A stretch of DNA of 64,000 nucleotides from Chloroflexota bacterium (GCA_016191345.1 JACPOU010000037.1:31598-95597); one strand, 5' to 3'; positions 28,620 through 37,934 are shown, numbered from the stretch's first letter. Notes: generated by a model from the letters alone, not told the origin. A program made the numbers and translations.

Positions 28620-29717
28620 CTAGAGGCCCACGTCGGCCGCCGTGTAGTAGCCGCTGTCGACGAGTTCCTTCTTCACGTTGTCCTTGGTCACGCTGACCAT
28701 GTCGAGCAGGAACGAGGGGACGACCTTGACGCCGTTGTCGTACGTCTTGGTGTCGTTCGTCGTGACGGTCCCGCCCTTGAGCATCTCGTCGGTCATCTTC
28801 GCGGCCTGCGCGGCAAGGTTGCGCGTGTCCTTGAAGACGGTCGAGGTCTGCTCGCCGGCGAGGATCGACTTGACGCTCGGCAGCTCGGCATCCTGTCCGC
28901 TGACGCATGGCGCCGGCTTGGCGGCACTGTAGTAGCCAACCTGCTTGAAGGCGGCAATCAGCCCGCGGCTGATGCCGTCATACGGGGAGAGGGCGGCATC
29001 GAGGCGCTTGTCGGCATAGAACGTGGCCAGGATGTTGTCGAGGCGGGCCTGGGCAGTCGCGCCATCCCAGCGCAGCGTCCCGACTTCCTCCGGGAACTTG
29101 ACCTGCTTGCTCTGCACCACCAGCTTGCCGCTGTCGATGTAGGGCTGGAGGATGGACATGGCGCCGTTGAAGAAGAAGCCCGCATTGTTGTCGTCGGGCG
29201 AACCGGCGAAGAGCTCGATGTTGAACGGGCCCTTGCCGTCCTTGAGACCGAGGCAAGCCTCGATCGAGCCGGCCTGGAGGACACCGACCTTGAAGTTGTC
29301 GAAGGTGGTGTAGTAGTCGACGTTCGGCGAGTTACGGATCAGGCGGTCGTACGCGAGAACCTTGATCCCGGCCTTGGCGGCCTTGGCCAGTGTGTCGGTC
29401 AGCGTCGTGCCGTCGATGGCGGCGATGACCAGGACCTTGGCGCCCTTGGTGATCATGTTCTCGACCTGGGAGACCTGGGTCGGGATGTCGTCCTCAGCGT
29501 ACTGGAGGTCGGTCGTGTAGCCGAGCTTCGTGAGCGACTTGACCAGGTTGTCCCCGTCGGCGATCCAGCGTGCGGACGACTTTGTCGGCATCGCGATGCC
29601 GACGAGACCACCACCTGCTGGCGCAGAACCACCACCTGCCGGCGCAGAGCTGCTCGACGAGCCGCCACAGGCCGCCGCGAGCACGACCACGAGGGCCAGG
29701 CTCAATAGTTTCTTCAT
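28620..29717 (-). CDS. chvE: Sugar-binding lipoprotein of the ABC importer (ChvE-like)
   Basis: 365 residues. Signal peptide [15 protein letters not shown] with lipobox LAAAC (Cys17), so the mature protein is lipid-anchored outside the membrane, followed by a Ser/Gly/Pro-rich linker (18-37). The binding fold begins [20 protein letters not shown], then [20 protein letters not shown] and [14 protein letters not shown], typical of ChvE/periplasmic binding proteins of family 1. It is the first gene of chvE-gguA-gguB. Transcription starts about 180 bases upstream at a promoter overlapped by a LacI operator. Arabinose is inferred as ligand from the araBDA neighbours. Confidence 0.92.
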   Translation of the reverse strand: MKKLLSLALVVVLAAACGGSSSSSAPAGGGSAPAGGGLVGIAMPTKSSARWIADGDNLVKSLTKLGYTTDLQYAEDDIPTQVSQVENMITKGAKVLVIAAIDGTTLTDTLAKAAKAGIKVLAYDRLIRNSPNVDYYTTFDNFKVGVLQAGSIEACLGLKDGKGPFNIELFAGSPDDNNAGFFFNGAMSILQPYIDSGKLVVQSKQVKFPEEVGTLRWDGATAQARLDNILATFYADKRLDAALSPYDGISRGLIAAFKQVGYYSAAKPAPCVSGQDAELPSVKSILAGEQTSTVFKDTRNLAAQAAKMTDEMLKGGTVTTNDTKTYDNGVKVVPSFLLDMVSVTKDNVKKELVDSGYYTAADVGL

Positions 29718-29818
29718 CAGTCTGTTCGCTCCTCCACGTGACTGGGCCGAACGGCCCCGACCTTATGCCAGGCGTCTCAGCGACTCGGTGCAGATCCGGT
29801 ATCCCGCGCGACACCGAT

Positions 29819-29845
29819 CGACCTGCGACGACCTATCGCAGGTCG
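29819..29845 (-). other. Perfect 10-bp inverted repeat in the chvE leader
   Basis: CGACCTGCGA (29819-29828), 7-base loop, TCGCAGGTCG (29836-29845). It lies about 50 bases after the predicted transcription start and 100 before the start codon. It may be an mRNA hairpin or a second regulator site. Confidence 0.6.
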
Positions 29846-29871
29846 GCGTCCACGTCCCTGATCGTCCGACT

Positions 29872-29897
29872 CGTTATCGTTCCCGTGAACGTTAACG
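29872..29897 (-). promoter_or_regulatory. LacI-family operator at the chvE promoter
   Basis: 26-bp near-palindrome with half sites CGTTATCGTTCCC and AACGTTAACG. It is 24/26 identical to the site at 33908-33933. It begins 5 bases downstream of the -10 box and covers the predicted start of transcription, so binding would block initiation. Confidence 0.8.
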
Positions 29898-29902
29898 GGG
29901 CC

Positions 29903-29932
29903 ATGCTAGACACGTCGTCAGCAGGACGTCAA
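29903..29932 (-). promoter_or_regulatory. Promoter of chvE-gguA-gguB
   Basis: Minus strand TTGACG (29932-29927), 18-base spacer, TAGCAT (29908-29903). Close to the sigma-70 consensus and directly followed by the operator. Confidence 0.75.
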
Positions 29933-29998
29933 GGGGTTGTCGTCTGGCTGCATAGCGGTGTCGGGTCGGCGCGGCCCGAGCGTTTGATCGGTTGCGAT

Positions 29999-31504
29999 TC
30001 AGAGCCCGCGCGCCAAGAGGTGATACAGGTCGTTCCAGCGTAGACGGTCACGGAACGCGTCGAGCTGGGTCGTTCCGTCGATGACCACGATCTCGACACG
30101 TGACATCGCGGCGAAGTCCGCCAGCTGCTCCACGGTCACCGCATACCCAAGGCTCGTGTGATGCGAGCCGCCGGCCAGGATCCAGGCCGCGGCGTTGACC
30201 TTGAGGTTCGGCCGGGGGCGCCAGACGGCGCGGGCCACGGGCAGGTTGGGGAGGGGCTCCAGCGGCGCGACGACGTCCACGACGGTCGCGATCATCCGGA
30301 AGCGCTGGCCCATGTCGGTGATGCAGGCAGCGATCGCGGCGCCCGGATGCGCGTCGAAGACGAGCCTCACCGGATCGGCCTTGCCGCCGATGGCCAGGGG
30401 ATGGATCTCGAGTCGCGGCCGCTCCTCCGAGACGGTCTCGCAGACCTCGAGCATGTGGGCGCCCAGGATGAGGTCGCAGGCCGGATCGAGGTGATACGTG
30501 TAGTCCTCCATGAACGACACGCCGCCTGGCAGCCCGGCGGTCATGACCTTCATCGCCCGGACCATGGAGGCCGTCTTCCAATCGCCCTCGGCGCCGAACC
30601 CATACCCATCGCGCATGAGGCGCTGTGGGCCGAGTCCGGGCAGCTGGGTGAGGCCGTGGAGATCCTCGAAGGTCGTGGTGAAGGCGATGAACCGACCCGT
30701 GTCGAGGAACCTGCGCAGTCCGATTTCGATGCGTGCCCCATCGCGCAGGGACATCGCGCGGTCACCGCCGGGGCGCAACTCGGGAACCACGTCGTACTCG
30801 TCGAGGTAGGTTGCGATCAGGTCGTCGACCTCGCCGTCGGTCGCCTCGTTGACGATGGCCACCAGGTCGCCCACGCCATAGCCTTCGACGGTGTAGCCGA
30901 GCCGGCGCTCCGCCTCGATCTTGTCGCCGTCGGTGACCGCGACGTGGCGCATGTTCTCGCCGAAGCGGGCGATCCGCCCATGGCGCCAGTCGTCCTTGGC
31001 CGACGCGGCCCGCGTCCACGCTCCGATGCGGTCCTGGACCTCGGGGTCCGACCAGTGCCCGACCACGACCTGGCGCTCGAGCCGCAGGCGCGCCGCGATG
31101 AACCCGAACTCGCGGTCGCCATGGGCCGCCTGGTTCAGGTTCATGAAGTCCATGTCGATCCCGGCCCACGGGATCCCCTCGTTGAACTGGGTGTGGAGGT
31201 GCAGGAACGGCAGCTGGAGCGCCTCGAGGCCGGCGATCCACATCTTGGCCGGCGAGAAGGTGTGCATCCAGACGATCAGCCCCACGCAGCCCGGTGCCGA
31301 GTTGGCGGCATGGGCGAGGGCGAGGATGCCCTCGGCGTCGGTCAGGACCGGCTTGACCACCACCCGGACGGGGATGGCCGGCGCGGCGTCAAGGGCGGCT
31401 GCCATCGTGGCGCTGTCCCGGGCGACCCGCTCGAGGACATCCGGGCCGTACAGTTGCTGGCTCCCGGTGACGAACCAGACCTCGTTGCGACGGAGCTCGA
31501 TCAC
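29999..31504 (-). CDS. araA: L-arabinose isomerase
   Basis: Converts L-arabinose to L-ribulose, Mn-dependent. 501 residues, the usual length (E. coli 500), with [16 protein letters not shown] at the N-terminus, [17 protein letters not shown], the metal-ligand Glu in [11 protein letters not shown] and [10 protein letters not shown], and His ligands in GAHMLE and [10 protein letters not shown]. Start GTG at 31504, 9 bases after araD. Third gene of araB-araD-araA. Confidence 0.97.
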   Translation of the reverse strand: MIELRRNEVWFVTGSQQLYGPDVLERVARDSATMAAALDAAPAIPVRVVVKPVLTDAEGILALAHAANSAPGCVGLIVWMHTFSPAKMWIAGLEALQLPFLHLHTQFNEGIPWAGIDMDFMNLNQAAHGDREFGFIAARLRLERQVVVGHWSDPEVQDRIGAWTRAASAKDDWRHGRIARFGENMRHVAVTDGDKIEAERRLGYTVEGYGVGDLVAIVNEATDGEVDDLIATYLDEYDVVPELRPGGDRAMSLRDGARIEIGLRRFLDTGRFIAFTTTFEDLHGLTQLPGLGPQRLMRDGYGFGAEGDWKTASMVRAMKVMTAGLPGGVSFMEDYTYHLDPACDLILGAHMLEVCETVSEERPRLEIHPLAIGGKADPVRLVFDAHPGAAIAACITDMGQRFRMIATVVDVVAPLEPLPNLPVARAVWRPRPNLKVNAAAWILAGGSHHTSLGYAVTVEQLADFAAMSRVEIVVIDGTTQLDAFRDRLRWNDLYHLLARGL

Positions 31505-31513
31505 GGGTGACGA

Positions 31514-32158
31514 CTACTGGCCGTAGACGGTGGTGTAGCGCCGATGGAGGGCGACGACGTCGTCCTCCGGGATCTCGTCGGGGGCCCCGAGCTGGAGGGC
31601 CGCGAACGCGGTCGCGGCGATGTCCTCGACCATGACCGCCGCCTTGACCGCGGCGCGGGCGGTCGGGCCGACGGTGAAGACGCCGTGGTTCTTGAGCAGG
31701 ATGGCGGAAGATCCGCCGATCGCCTCGACGACGAGACGACCGATGCCCGCATCGCCGATGCGCGTGAACCCAGCGCACGGGATCGGGCCGCCGAACTCGT
31801 CGGCCTGGGCGGTCAGGTAGACCGGTATGGGACGCCCCACGGCGGCGAACGCCGTGGCATAGCGCGAGTGGGTGTGGACCACGCCGTTGACGTCGGGGCG
31901 GTGGCGGTAGATGTACAGATGGCTGACGGTGTCGGAGGAGGGGTTGAGATCCCCCTCGATGAGGGCCCCGTCTGGGTCGAGGACGACCATGCGCTCGGCG
32001 GTAAGGTCCTCGTAGCGCACGCCCGACGGCTTTATGGCGACCAGCCCGGTCTCCGGGTCGCGGATGCTCACGTTGCCGCCGGTCCAGACCACCAGGCCGT
32101 GGCGGGGCAACTCCGCGTGCAACTCGACTAGCTCGTGCCGAAGCGCCTCGAGGCGCAT
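31514..32158 (-). CDS. araD: L-ribulose-5-phosphate 4-epimerase
   Basis: Converts L-ribulose-5-phosphate to D-xylulose-5-phosphate, linking arabinose to the pentose phosphate pathway. 214 residues of the class II aldolase fold: TGGNVSIRDP, KPSGV, the zinc ligands H-x-H in VVHTHSRYATAFA, GFTRIGDAGIG, and LLKNHGVFTVG. Related L-fuculose-phosphate aldolases share these motifs, but the araB/araA context and YTTVYGQ ending favour the epimerase. The ATG at 32158 overlaps the araB stop by one base (TGATG). Confidence 0.94.
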   Translation of the reverse strand: MRLEALRHELVELHAELPRHGLVVWTGGNVSIRDPETGLVAIKPSGVRYEDLTAERMVVLDPDGALIEGDLNPSSDTVSHLYIYRHRPDVNGVVHTHSRYATAFAAVGRPIPVYLTAQADEFGGPIPCAGFTRIGDAGIGRLVVEAIGGSSAILLKNHGVFTVGPTARAAVKAAVMVEDIAATAFAALQLGAPDEIPEDDVVALHRRYTTVYGQ

Positions 32159-33843
32159 CAGACTCGTACCCCGCTCGCCTGGTCACGCAGCCGGCGGAGC
32201 GTCTTCATGACGTCGTTCTCGCCGCGCCCGAAGTAGTCGTGCAGGCGAAGGTATTCGCGGTACAGGACGTCGTATGTGACCGCGTTCTCGGGGATCGGCT
32301 CGAAGACCCGGTCCTGGAGACGGGCCATGGCGCGCGAGGCATCCTCGATGGATGCGTGGCCGCCGGTCGCGGCTCCCGCCGCGACCGCACCGAACATCGC
32401 CGACCCGAGTGCCGGCGTCTGCTCTGAGGCGCTCAGCCTGAACGGGCGACCGGTCACATCGGCGTAGATCTGCATGATCAGCGGACTCTTGTCGGCCAGA
32501 CCGCCGCACGCGACCATGTCGGTGATCGGCACGCCATGGGCCTCCAAGGTCTCCACGATGACCCTCGTCCCGTAGGCCGTCGCTTCGATGAGCGCGCGAT
32601 AGATGTCCTCGGGCGTCGTGGCAAGGGTGGCCCCGATGATCAGGCCCCCGACGGCCGCATCGACGAGCACAGACCGGTTGCCGTTCCACCAGTCGAGGGC
32701 CAGCAGCCCGAACTCGCCGACGCGCTGCGCCGCCGCCTTGTCCTGGAGGAGCGCATGGATGTCGAGCCCCCGCGCGCGAGCCTCCTCGTGATAGGCGGGC
32801 GGGACGGCGTTCTCCACGAACCAGGCGAAGTGGTCGCCAACGCACGACTGCCCGGCCTCGTAGCCAAAGAACCCGGGCAGGATCCCGTCCTCGACGAACC
32901 CGCACATGCCTGGGACCGCGTGCTCCTCCCGGGACAGGACCATGTGGCAGGTGGACGTCCCCATGATCATGACCATCCGCCCCGCCTCGATCACCGTCGC
33001 CGCCGGGACGGCGACATGGGCGTCGACGTTAGCAACCGCGACGGCGGTGCCTTCGCACAGTCCGGTCCACGCCGCCGCCTCGGCGGACAAACCCCCGGCG
33101 CGTCGTCCGGCCGGCAGGACCTCGCGCGACATCTTGGTATCGATGACGTTGCGCATCCGCGGATCGAGGGCCGCGAAGTAATCGGCGTCGGGGAACCCGT
33201 CGCGCTTCGACCACATCGCCTTGTAGCCGGCGGTGCACGCGTTGCGCGTCTCGACCCCGGTCAGTCGCCAGCACACCCAGTCCGCGGCTTCGATCAGCCG
33301 GTCGGCGGCGGCATAGACCTCCGGCGCTTCATCGAGGATCTGGAGCGCCTTCGAGAAGAACCACTCCGACGAGATCTTCCCGCCGTACCGGTCGAGCCAC
33401 GGCTGGCCGGTGGATCGTGCCACCGCGTTGATGCGGTCGGCCTCGGGCTGCGCCGCGTGATGCTTCCAGAGCTTGACCCAGGCATGCGGGTTCGCCCGGA
33501 ACGCGGGCACGTCGCACAAGGGCGTGCCAGCGGCGGTGGTGGGGAGCATGGTGCAGGCCGTGAAATCGATGCCGACGCCGATGACATCCGCTGGGTCGAC
33601 GCCACTCGAGCGGAGGACCTCGGGCACGGTCGACTGGAGGACACGCAGGTAGTCGTCGGGGTCCTGGAGCGCCCAGTCGGGCCCGAGCTCGACGGTCTGG
33701 TCGGCCAGGGGCAACCGCTCGTCGATGACGCCGTGATCGTAGGGACGGACCGCCCAAGCGATCACGGTCCCGTCGGCGATGTCCACCAACACGGCTCGGC
33801 CGGACTCGGACCCGAAGTCGACTCCGATGGCGTACCTGGTCAC
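32158..33843 (-). CDS. araB: Ribulokinase
   Basis: Phosphorylates L-ribulose with ATP. 561 residues of the FGGY kinase family: N-terminal phosphate loop GVDFGSESGRAV, the catalytic-base region GVGIDFTACTMLP, GYKAMW, MIMGTSTCHM and GGLADKSPLIMQIYADVTGRP. GTG start at 33843 is preceded by AAGGAGGT at 4 bases. First gene of the araB-araD-araA unit, whose promoter carries a LacI operator. Confidence 0.96.
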   Translation of the reverse strand: MTRYAIGVDFGSESGRAVLVDIADGTVIAWAVRPYDHGVIDERLPLADQTVELGPDWALQDPDDYLRVLQSTVPEVLRSSGVDPADVIGVGIDFTACTMLPTTAAGTPLCDVPAFRANPHAWVKLWKHHAAQPEADRINAVARSTGQPWLDRYGGKISSEWFFSKALQILDEAPEVYAAADRLIEAADWVCWRLTGVETRNACTAGYKAMWSKRDGFPDADYFAALDPRMRNVIDTKMSREVLPAGRRAGGLSAEAAAWTGLCEGTAVAVANVDAHVAVPAATVIEAGRMVMIMGTSTCHMVLSREEHAVPGMCGFVEDGILPGFFGYEAGQSCVGDHFAWFVENAVPPAYHEEARARGLDIHALLQDKAAAQRVGEFGLLALDWWNGNRSVLVDAAVGGLIIGATLATTPEDIYRALIEATAYGTRVIVETLEAHGVPITDMVACGGLADKSPLIMQIYADVTGRPFRLSASEQTPALGSAMFGAVAAGAATGGHASIEDASRAMARLQDRVFEPIPENAVTYDVLYREYLRLHDYFGRGENDVMKTLRRLRDQASGVRV

Positions 33844-33907
33844 CCGACCTCCTTCGGTCCGCGGGACGGTGTGTCCGGCGCTACCGAGAACGTCGATCCT
33901 CGACGTC

Positions 33908-33933
33908 CGTTATCGTTCCCGCTAACGTTAACG
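33908..33933. promoter_or_regulatory. LacI-family operator between araB and the LacI gene
   Basis: 26-bp near-palindrome with half sites CGTTATCGTTCCC and AACGTTAACG, differing from the chvE site only in the two central bases. It starts 5 bases after the araB -10 box, the same spacing as at chvE. It also lies 75 bases before the divergent LacI gene, so autoregulation is likely. Confidence 0.8.
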
Positions 33934-33938
33934 CTGCA

Positions 33939-33967
33939 GTGGTACCGTAGCAGTACACGCGCGACAA
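33939..33967 (-). promoter_or_regulatory. Probable araBDA promoter
   Basis: Minus strand TTGTCG (33967-33962), 17-base spacer, TACCAC (33944-33939). Weaker than the chvE promoter, but the placement relative to the operator is the same. Confidence 0.5.
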
Positions 33968-34007
33968 GTCGACCGCAAGCATCTTGCCATCCTCCCAGGG
34001 AGCCGGA

Positions 34008-35051
34008 GTGCCGCGTCAGCACCGGGTCACCATCAAGGAGATCGCCCGGATGTGTGGTGTGTCCACGCAGACGGTGTCGCGCGTCATCAATCGCCGACCC
34101 GACGTCTCCCCGTCGACGCGCGCCGCGATCGAGGCGGCCATCGCCGAGGTGGGCTTCCAGCCGAGCGCCGTGGCGCGCAGCCTCGTCCATCGCCGGTCGC
34201 AGACGCTGGGCGTCATCGCCGCCGGGTTGCGCTACTTCGGGGTGGCCCAGACGCTCAACGGCATCACCGTGGAGTCCGAGGCTCGCGGCTACGGGCTGCT
34301 GCTGAAGGAGCTCGCCAACCACGACACCGTCGACATCGTGCCGGTCATCGAGTTTCTCATCGCCCACCGCGTCGAGGGGATCATCTTCGCGGCGCCGGAG
34401 CTGGGCACCAATATCGCGACCGCCAGCCTGCCGCCCGGGTCGCCGCCGATCGTGTACCTCAAGTCCCGGCCGTCACCGGCGTTCTCGACGATCGTCATCG
34501 ACAACTATGGTGGCGCCCAGCTCGCGACCAACCACCTGCTCAGCCTCGACCGGCGACGGATCGGCCATCTCGCCGGACCACTGGCCTGGCCCGAGGCGCG
34601 CGACCGCCATGACGGCTGGCGCGACTCGTTGCGTGACGCCGGCCTGGCGACCGGCCCCGTGGCGGCCGGTGACTGGTCATCGGCGAGCGGCGAGATCGCC
34701 TTCGACACCATGCTCCGCGAGGTGCCGAATCTCGACGGCATCTTCGCCGGGAACGATCAGATGGCGCTTGGCATCCTGCATCAGGCGCACGAGCGCGGGA
34801 TCCGCATTCCCGATGACATCGCGATCGTCGGGTTCGATGGCATGGACGAGGCCGCGCAGTTCACCCCGTCGCTGACCACGGTCGTCCAGCCGCTCAATCG
34901 ACTTGGCCGGCTGGCGGTCTCGGAACTGCTCGCGACGGCGGATGAGGACCCGGCCACGATGCCCGTCCGGGCCCTGACGCTCGAGACCGAACTGGTCATC
35001 CGCGAGAGCGCGCCGGCGCCCGCGCCTCGACCGGCCGCCCGGACGGGATGA
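34008..35051 (+). CDS. LacI-family transcriptional regulator, probably of arabinose genes
   Basis: 347 residues. The N-terminal helix-turn-helix reads VTIKEIARMCGVSTQTVSRVINRRPDVSPSTRAAI (from about residue 7), with the hinge helix SAVARSL, then a periplasmic-binding-protein-like sugar domain (about 65-340) ending in FDGMDEAAQFTPSLTTVVQPLNRLGRLA. GTG at 34008 is preferred over a TTG 24 bases earlier. It is divergent from araBDA across a palindromic operator; an identical type of site lies at chvE, so it is the likely repressor of both units. ATGA overlap couples it to the LLM gene. Confidence 0.93.
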   Translation: MPRQHRVTIKEIARMCGVSTQTVSRVINRRPDVSPSTRAAIEAAIAEVGFQPSAVARSLVHRRSQTLGVIAAGLRYFGVAQTLNGITVESEARGYGLLLKELANHDTVDIVPVIEFLIAHRVEGIIFAAPELGTNIATASLPPGSPPIVYLKSRPSPAFSTIVIDNYGGAQLATNHLLSLDRRRIGHLAGPLAWPEARDRHDGWRDSLRDAGLATGPVAAGDWSSASGEIAFDTMLREVPNLDGIFAGNDQMALGILHQAHERGIRIPDDIAIVGFDGMDEAAQFTPSLTTVVQPLNRLGRLAVSELLATADEDPATMPVRALTLETELVIRESAPAPAPRPAARTG

Positions 35052-36091
35052 CCCCCGAACCGCGCTTCGGGCTCTTCCTCAGCCAGGCCAGCAAGCCACT
35101 GGTCCAGGTCTACGACGAATTCCAGATGGCCGAGGACCTCGGGTTCGACCATGCCTGGCTCGTCGACCATCTCGTCGATACCGATGGGCCGCCGGACCTG
35201 CCCTGTCTCGAAGGCTGGACCTTGCTGGCGGCGCTGGCAGCCCGGACGAGCCGGATCCGGCTGGGGATCCTGGTCACGAGCAACACGTTCCGCCATCCGT
35301 CGATTCTGGCCAAGGAGGCCCTCACGGTAGACCACATCAGCAACGGGCGGCTGATCCTGGGACTCGGCGCGGGCTGGCATGTCGATGAGCATCGCCGCTA
35401 CGGCATCGCGCTCCCCCCTGCACGCGAGCGGGTCGACCGATTCGAGGAGACGGTCGAGATCCTGACCCGGCTGATGGCCCACGAGCGGACGACCTACCAT
35501 GGCCGCTACTACCGGCTCGATGACGCGCCGCTCGAGCCGCGACCGATCCAGCAGCCACGGATCCCGATCCTCATCGCGGCCCACCGGCCGCGGATGCTGC
35601 GCATCGCCGCGCGCTACGCGGACCAATGGGACACGTTCGCGGCGATGCCCGGGACCGCGACGGACGGGCTGGAGACCGAGCTGGCCGAGCGAATGGCCGT
35701 CCTCGATGCCGAGGCGCGAGCGATCGGCCGGGAGCCAGCGACCATCCGGCGCTCGACCTGGGCGACGCGCGACGTCCTCGCCTCGGAGGCGACGTATCGG
35801 GACTTCGTGGCCCGCCACGGGAGCCTGGGCTTCACGGACTTCTCCGCCGTGGGACCGCGGCCGGGTGAGACGAGCGCCCTTTCGCCACATCGCCGAGACG
35901 GTGATCCCGGAGCTGCGTCGGAACCCGACGCGACCGGCTACCGCCAGATCTGGGCCGGCTCCCGCGCGACGGCGAGGATCCGCTCGATGTCGAGGTTCTC
36001 GGCGACCAGGGCCTTGATCAGGGCGATCTTCTCCGTGTCGGCCGGGTGGGTCTTCACGAGGAGGTCGTGGACCTCCGAGGCGACCGAGTAG
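35048..36091 (+). CDS. LLM-class (F420- or FMN-dependent) oxidoreductase, apparently frameshifted near the 3' end
   Basis: Luciferase-like TIM barrel: FGLFLSQASKPLVQVYDEFQMAEDLGFDHAWLVDHL, LGILVTSNTFRHPSILAKEALTVDHISNGRLILGLGAGWH, and RPIQQPRIPILIAAHRPRML. The frame is normal to about residue 275 (FTDFSAVGPRPGE); after that it turns to nonsense while the next frame reads FRHIAETVIPELRRN, the usual C-terminal helix. A single extra C in the CCC at 35877-35879 would explain it. The true protein would end near 35930; the open frame instead runs into the 3' end of the opposite gene. Translationally coupled to the LacI gene, so a role in sugar oxidation is possible. Confidence 0.8.
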   Translation: MTPEPRFGLFLSQASKPLVQVYDEFQMAEDLGFDHAWLVDHLVDTDGPPDLPCLEGWTLLAALAARTSRIRLGILVTSNTFRHPSILAKEALTVDHISNGRLILGLGAGWHVDEHRRYGIALPPARERVDRFEETVEILTRLMAHERTTYHGRYYRLDDAPLEPRPIQQPRIPILIAAHRPRMLRIAARYADQWDTFAAMPGTATDGLETELAERMAVLDAEARAIGREPATIRRSTWATRDVLASEATYRDFVARHGSLGFTDFSAVGPRPGETSALSPHRRDGDPGAASEPDATGYRQIWAGSRATARIRSMSRFSATRALIRAIFSVSAGWVFTRRSWTSEATE

Positions 36092-37104
36092 GTGTCCTCG
36101 GCGACGATTGTCGCGAAGAGGTCTGCCCGCCGGATCGCGTCGAGGACTGCCTGGCGCGGCCGGTAGCCACCGGTGAGGACGAGCCCGATCGCCGCACCCT
36201 CGTGGCCGGACAGCATCGACCGCTCGCCGCGCCCAACGAACTCGCCGGGATTCGCCGTCCCCGCCGGACCCATCAGGTGCGCCGTCGTCAGCGTCAGGAT
36301 CACGTCCTCGCGATCGCCCGGCACGATGACGAGCGTCCCCGGCCCGACCCGCTCCAGCATGTGGCCCGGCTCCATCGCCCCGATCGCGACGCCGTCGATG
36401 ACGCGGTCGAGGTCAGGACCCGGGTGGATCTCCTCGCCGTGGACGCCTTCGAGGATCATCTCGAGCGTCGGGTTCGACAGGATGGGCCGGACCGGCAGGA
36501 CGCCGAGGAGCGGGATCCCGTACGGGGCGAGGCCACGCTCGAGGATGTCCCGGATGCCCGGCTGGGCGTCGATGTCCACCTTGTTGACGATCGCCCCGGC
36601 GACGCCGACGCCGTGCCGCTCGAACAGGGATGCGTTCAGCACGATCTCGTCGATCGGCCGGCCCACCCCGCCCTCGCTGATGATGATCACGGGGGCGTCG
36701 AGCAGCGCCGCGACCACCGCGTTCGAGAGCCCGATCACGGCCCCCACGCCGGCGTGGCCCGTGCCCTCGACGAGGAGGACGTCGTGGTCGGCGTACGTCA
36801 CCTGGGCGCGCCGGATCCGATCGCCGAGGTCCTCCACCACCTCGCCCGCGATGTACGCCTTCGTGAAGCCGCGCGGGATGTGGACCGGGCTCATCGCGCT
36901 GTACGGCTCGCGCAGGTCGAAGATCTCGTGCATGAGGACCGCGTCCTCGTCGGCCGGCTGGCCGTGATCGATGACGGTTCGCTGGCCGACGGGCTTCATG
37001 AAGCCGGTGCGGAGGCCGCGCTCCAGGAAGCCGTTCAGCAGGCCGAGCGAGGCGGTCGTCTTGCCCCGGTTCTGGCCGGTCGCCGCGAGGTACAGCTGGC
37101 GCAC
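35938..37104 (-). CDS. BioD-like ATPase with DRTGG domain (phosphotransacetylase N-terminal type)
   Basis: 388 residues. The P-loop ATPase domain of the dethiobiotin synthetase/CobB type (about 1-215) starts YLAATGQNRGKTTASLGLLN and continues with FMKPVGQ and VLLVEGTGHAGVGAVIGLSNA. A DRTGG-like domain (about 215-330) and a C-terminal helical region follow. The same arrangement forms the regulatory N-terminal half of long Pta proteins, but the acetyltransferase half is absent here, and the function of stand-alone versions is unknown. GTG start at 37104, 13 bases after the upstream gene, likely one operon. Confidence 0.75.
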   Translation of the reverse strand: MRQLYLAATGQNRGKTTASLGLLNGFLERGLRTGFMKPVGQRTVIDHGQPADEDAVLMHEIFDLREPYSAMSPVHIPRGFTKAYIAGEVVEDLGDRIRRAQVTYADHDVLLVEGTGHAGVGAVIGLSNAVVAALLDAPVIIISEGGVGRPIDEIVLNASLFERHGVGVAGAIVNKVDIDAQPGIRDILERGLAPYGIPLLGVLPVRPILSNPTLEMILEGVHGEEIHPGPDLDRVIDGVAIGAMEPGHMLERVGPGTLVIVPGDREDVILTLTTAHLMGPAGTANPGEFVGRGERSMLSGHEGAAIGLVLTGGYRPRQAVLDAIRRADLFATIVAEDTYSVASEVHDLLVKTHPADTEKIALIKALVAENLDIERILAVAREPAQIWR

Positions 37105-37117
37105 GGCGGGCCGAACG

Positions 37118-37723
37118 CTACGGGCGGGCGGTGGTCTTGCGCTCGATCAGCTGGATCCCGTCCCGCAGCCGCGAGATCGTCTCCGCATCGACGCCGTCGG
37201 GCTCCATGTACGGCCCCAGGCGATCCATGATGTCGGCGATCAGGCCCAGGAAGACCGAGGCGTCGGCCACGAAGAACTGCGGCTCGTTGTTGTAGCGCAC
37301 GAGCGTGAGGCGGCCCTGGAGGACGCGACGTTCCTCGACGTGGGCGATCTGGGTCGCGAAGTTGTGGCCCTGGATGCCATCGGGGTTGTTGAGGAAGTTC
37401 AGGGCGTTGTCGATGGCGAGGCCGAAGCGGGCCCGCCAGGCCACGAGGCGCTCGTGGACGTCGGGCGGGATGCGGACCTCGGCCACCTCGTCGAAGACCT
37501 CGGGGGCAACGGTCAGCAGGCCCACGAGCGTCGTCCCCGCCCGGGCGCCGAGCATCACCTGCAGGCTCCGTTCGAGCGTAAAGACCTCCGAGTCGAAGCG
37601 CGGGCTCGTGATGACGTCCGTCAGGAGATCCTCGACGTTGTCGAGCGTGCCGGGCTCGGCCACCGCGTTCGCCAGGTGGACGATCTCCTCCTTGAACAGG
37701 AACTTCTCTTCGTGGTCGAGCAT
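37118..37723 (-). CDS. Hypothetical protein paired with the BioD-like gene
   Basis: 201 residues, soluble, mostly helical by pattern, with no membrane segment or Cys motif. Opens MLDHEEKFLFKEEIVHLANAV; the middle has RLVAWRARFGLAIDNALNFLNNPDG and a strand-rich RRVLQGRLTLVRYNNEPQFFVADASVFLGLIADIM. I do not recognise the family. The ATG has a TACCAT box 9 bases upstream and no Shine-Dalgarno site, so it seems to start a leaderless mRNA that includes the BioD-like gene. Confidence 0.65.
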   Translation of the reverse strand: MLDHEEKFLFKEEIVHLANAVAEPGTLDNVEDLLTDVITSPRFDSEVFTLERSLQVMLGARAGTTLVGLLTVAPEVFDEVAEVRIPPDVHERLVAWRARFGLAIDNALNFLNNPDGIQGHNFATQIAHVEERRVLQGRLTLVRYNNEPQFFVADASVFLGLIADIMDRLGPYMEPDGVDAETISRLRDGIQLIERKTTARP

Positions 37724-37732
37724 GGTGGCGGG

Positions 37733-37738
37733 ATGGTA
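37733..37738 (-). promoter_or_regulatory. -10 box TACCAT for the hypothetical/BioD-like operon
   Basis: TACCAT ends 9 bases before the ATG at 37723 on the minus strand; no Shine-Dalgarno site. Confidence 0.5.
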
Positions 37739-37880
37739 GCACCGGCATTCGTCGGAACCAGGACGACGGGGCTCCGGTCACCGATTGGGCCCACGTCGAA
37801 TCCGTGCGCGACGTTTGCCTTCGAGATGGGAGCAGGCGAGGCGCGCCCTCGGTCGGTAACCAGGGGGCCAAGGAACAACG

Positions 37881-37910
37881 AAACCCGGCCGGGTCAGCCC
37901 GGCCGGGTTT
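37881..37910 (-). terminator. Intrinsic terminator after glutamate dehydrogenase
   Basis: Perfect 13-bp stem AAACCCGGCCGGG/CCCGGCCGGGTTT with loop TCAG, 24 bases past the gdh stop. On the minus strand it is followed by TTTCGTTGTT. Confidence 0.88.
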
Positions 37911-37934
37911 CCTGGTCGGTGCCGAAGGTGCGAT

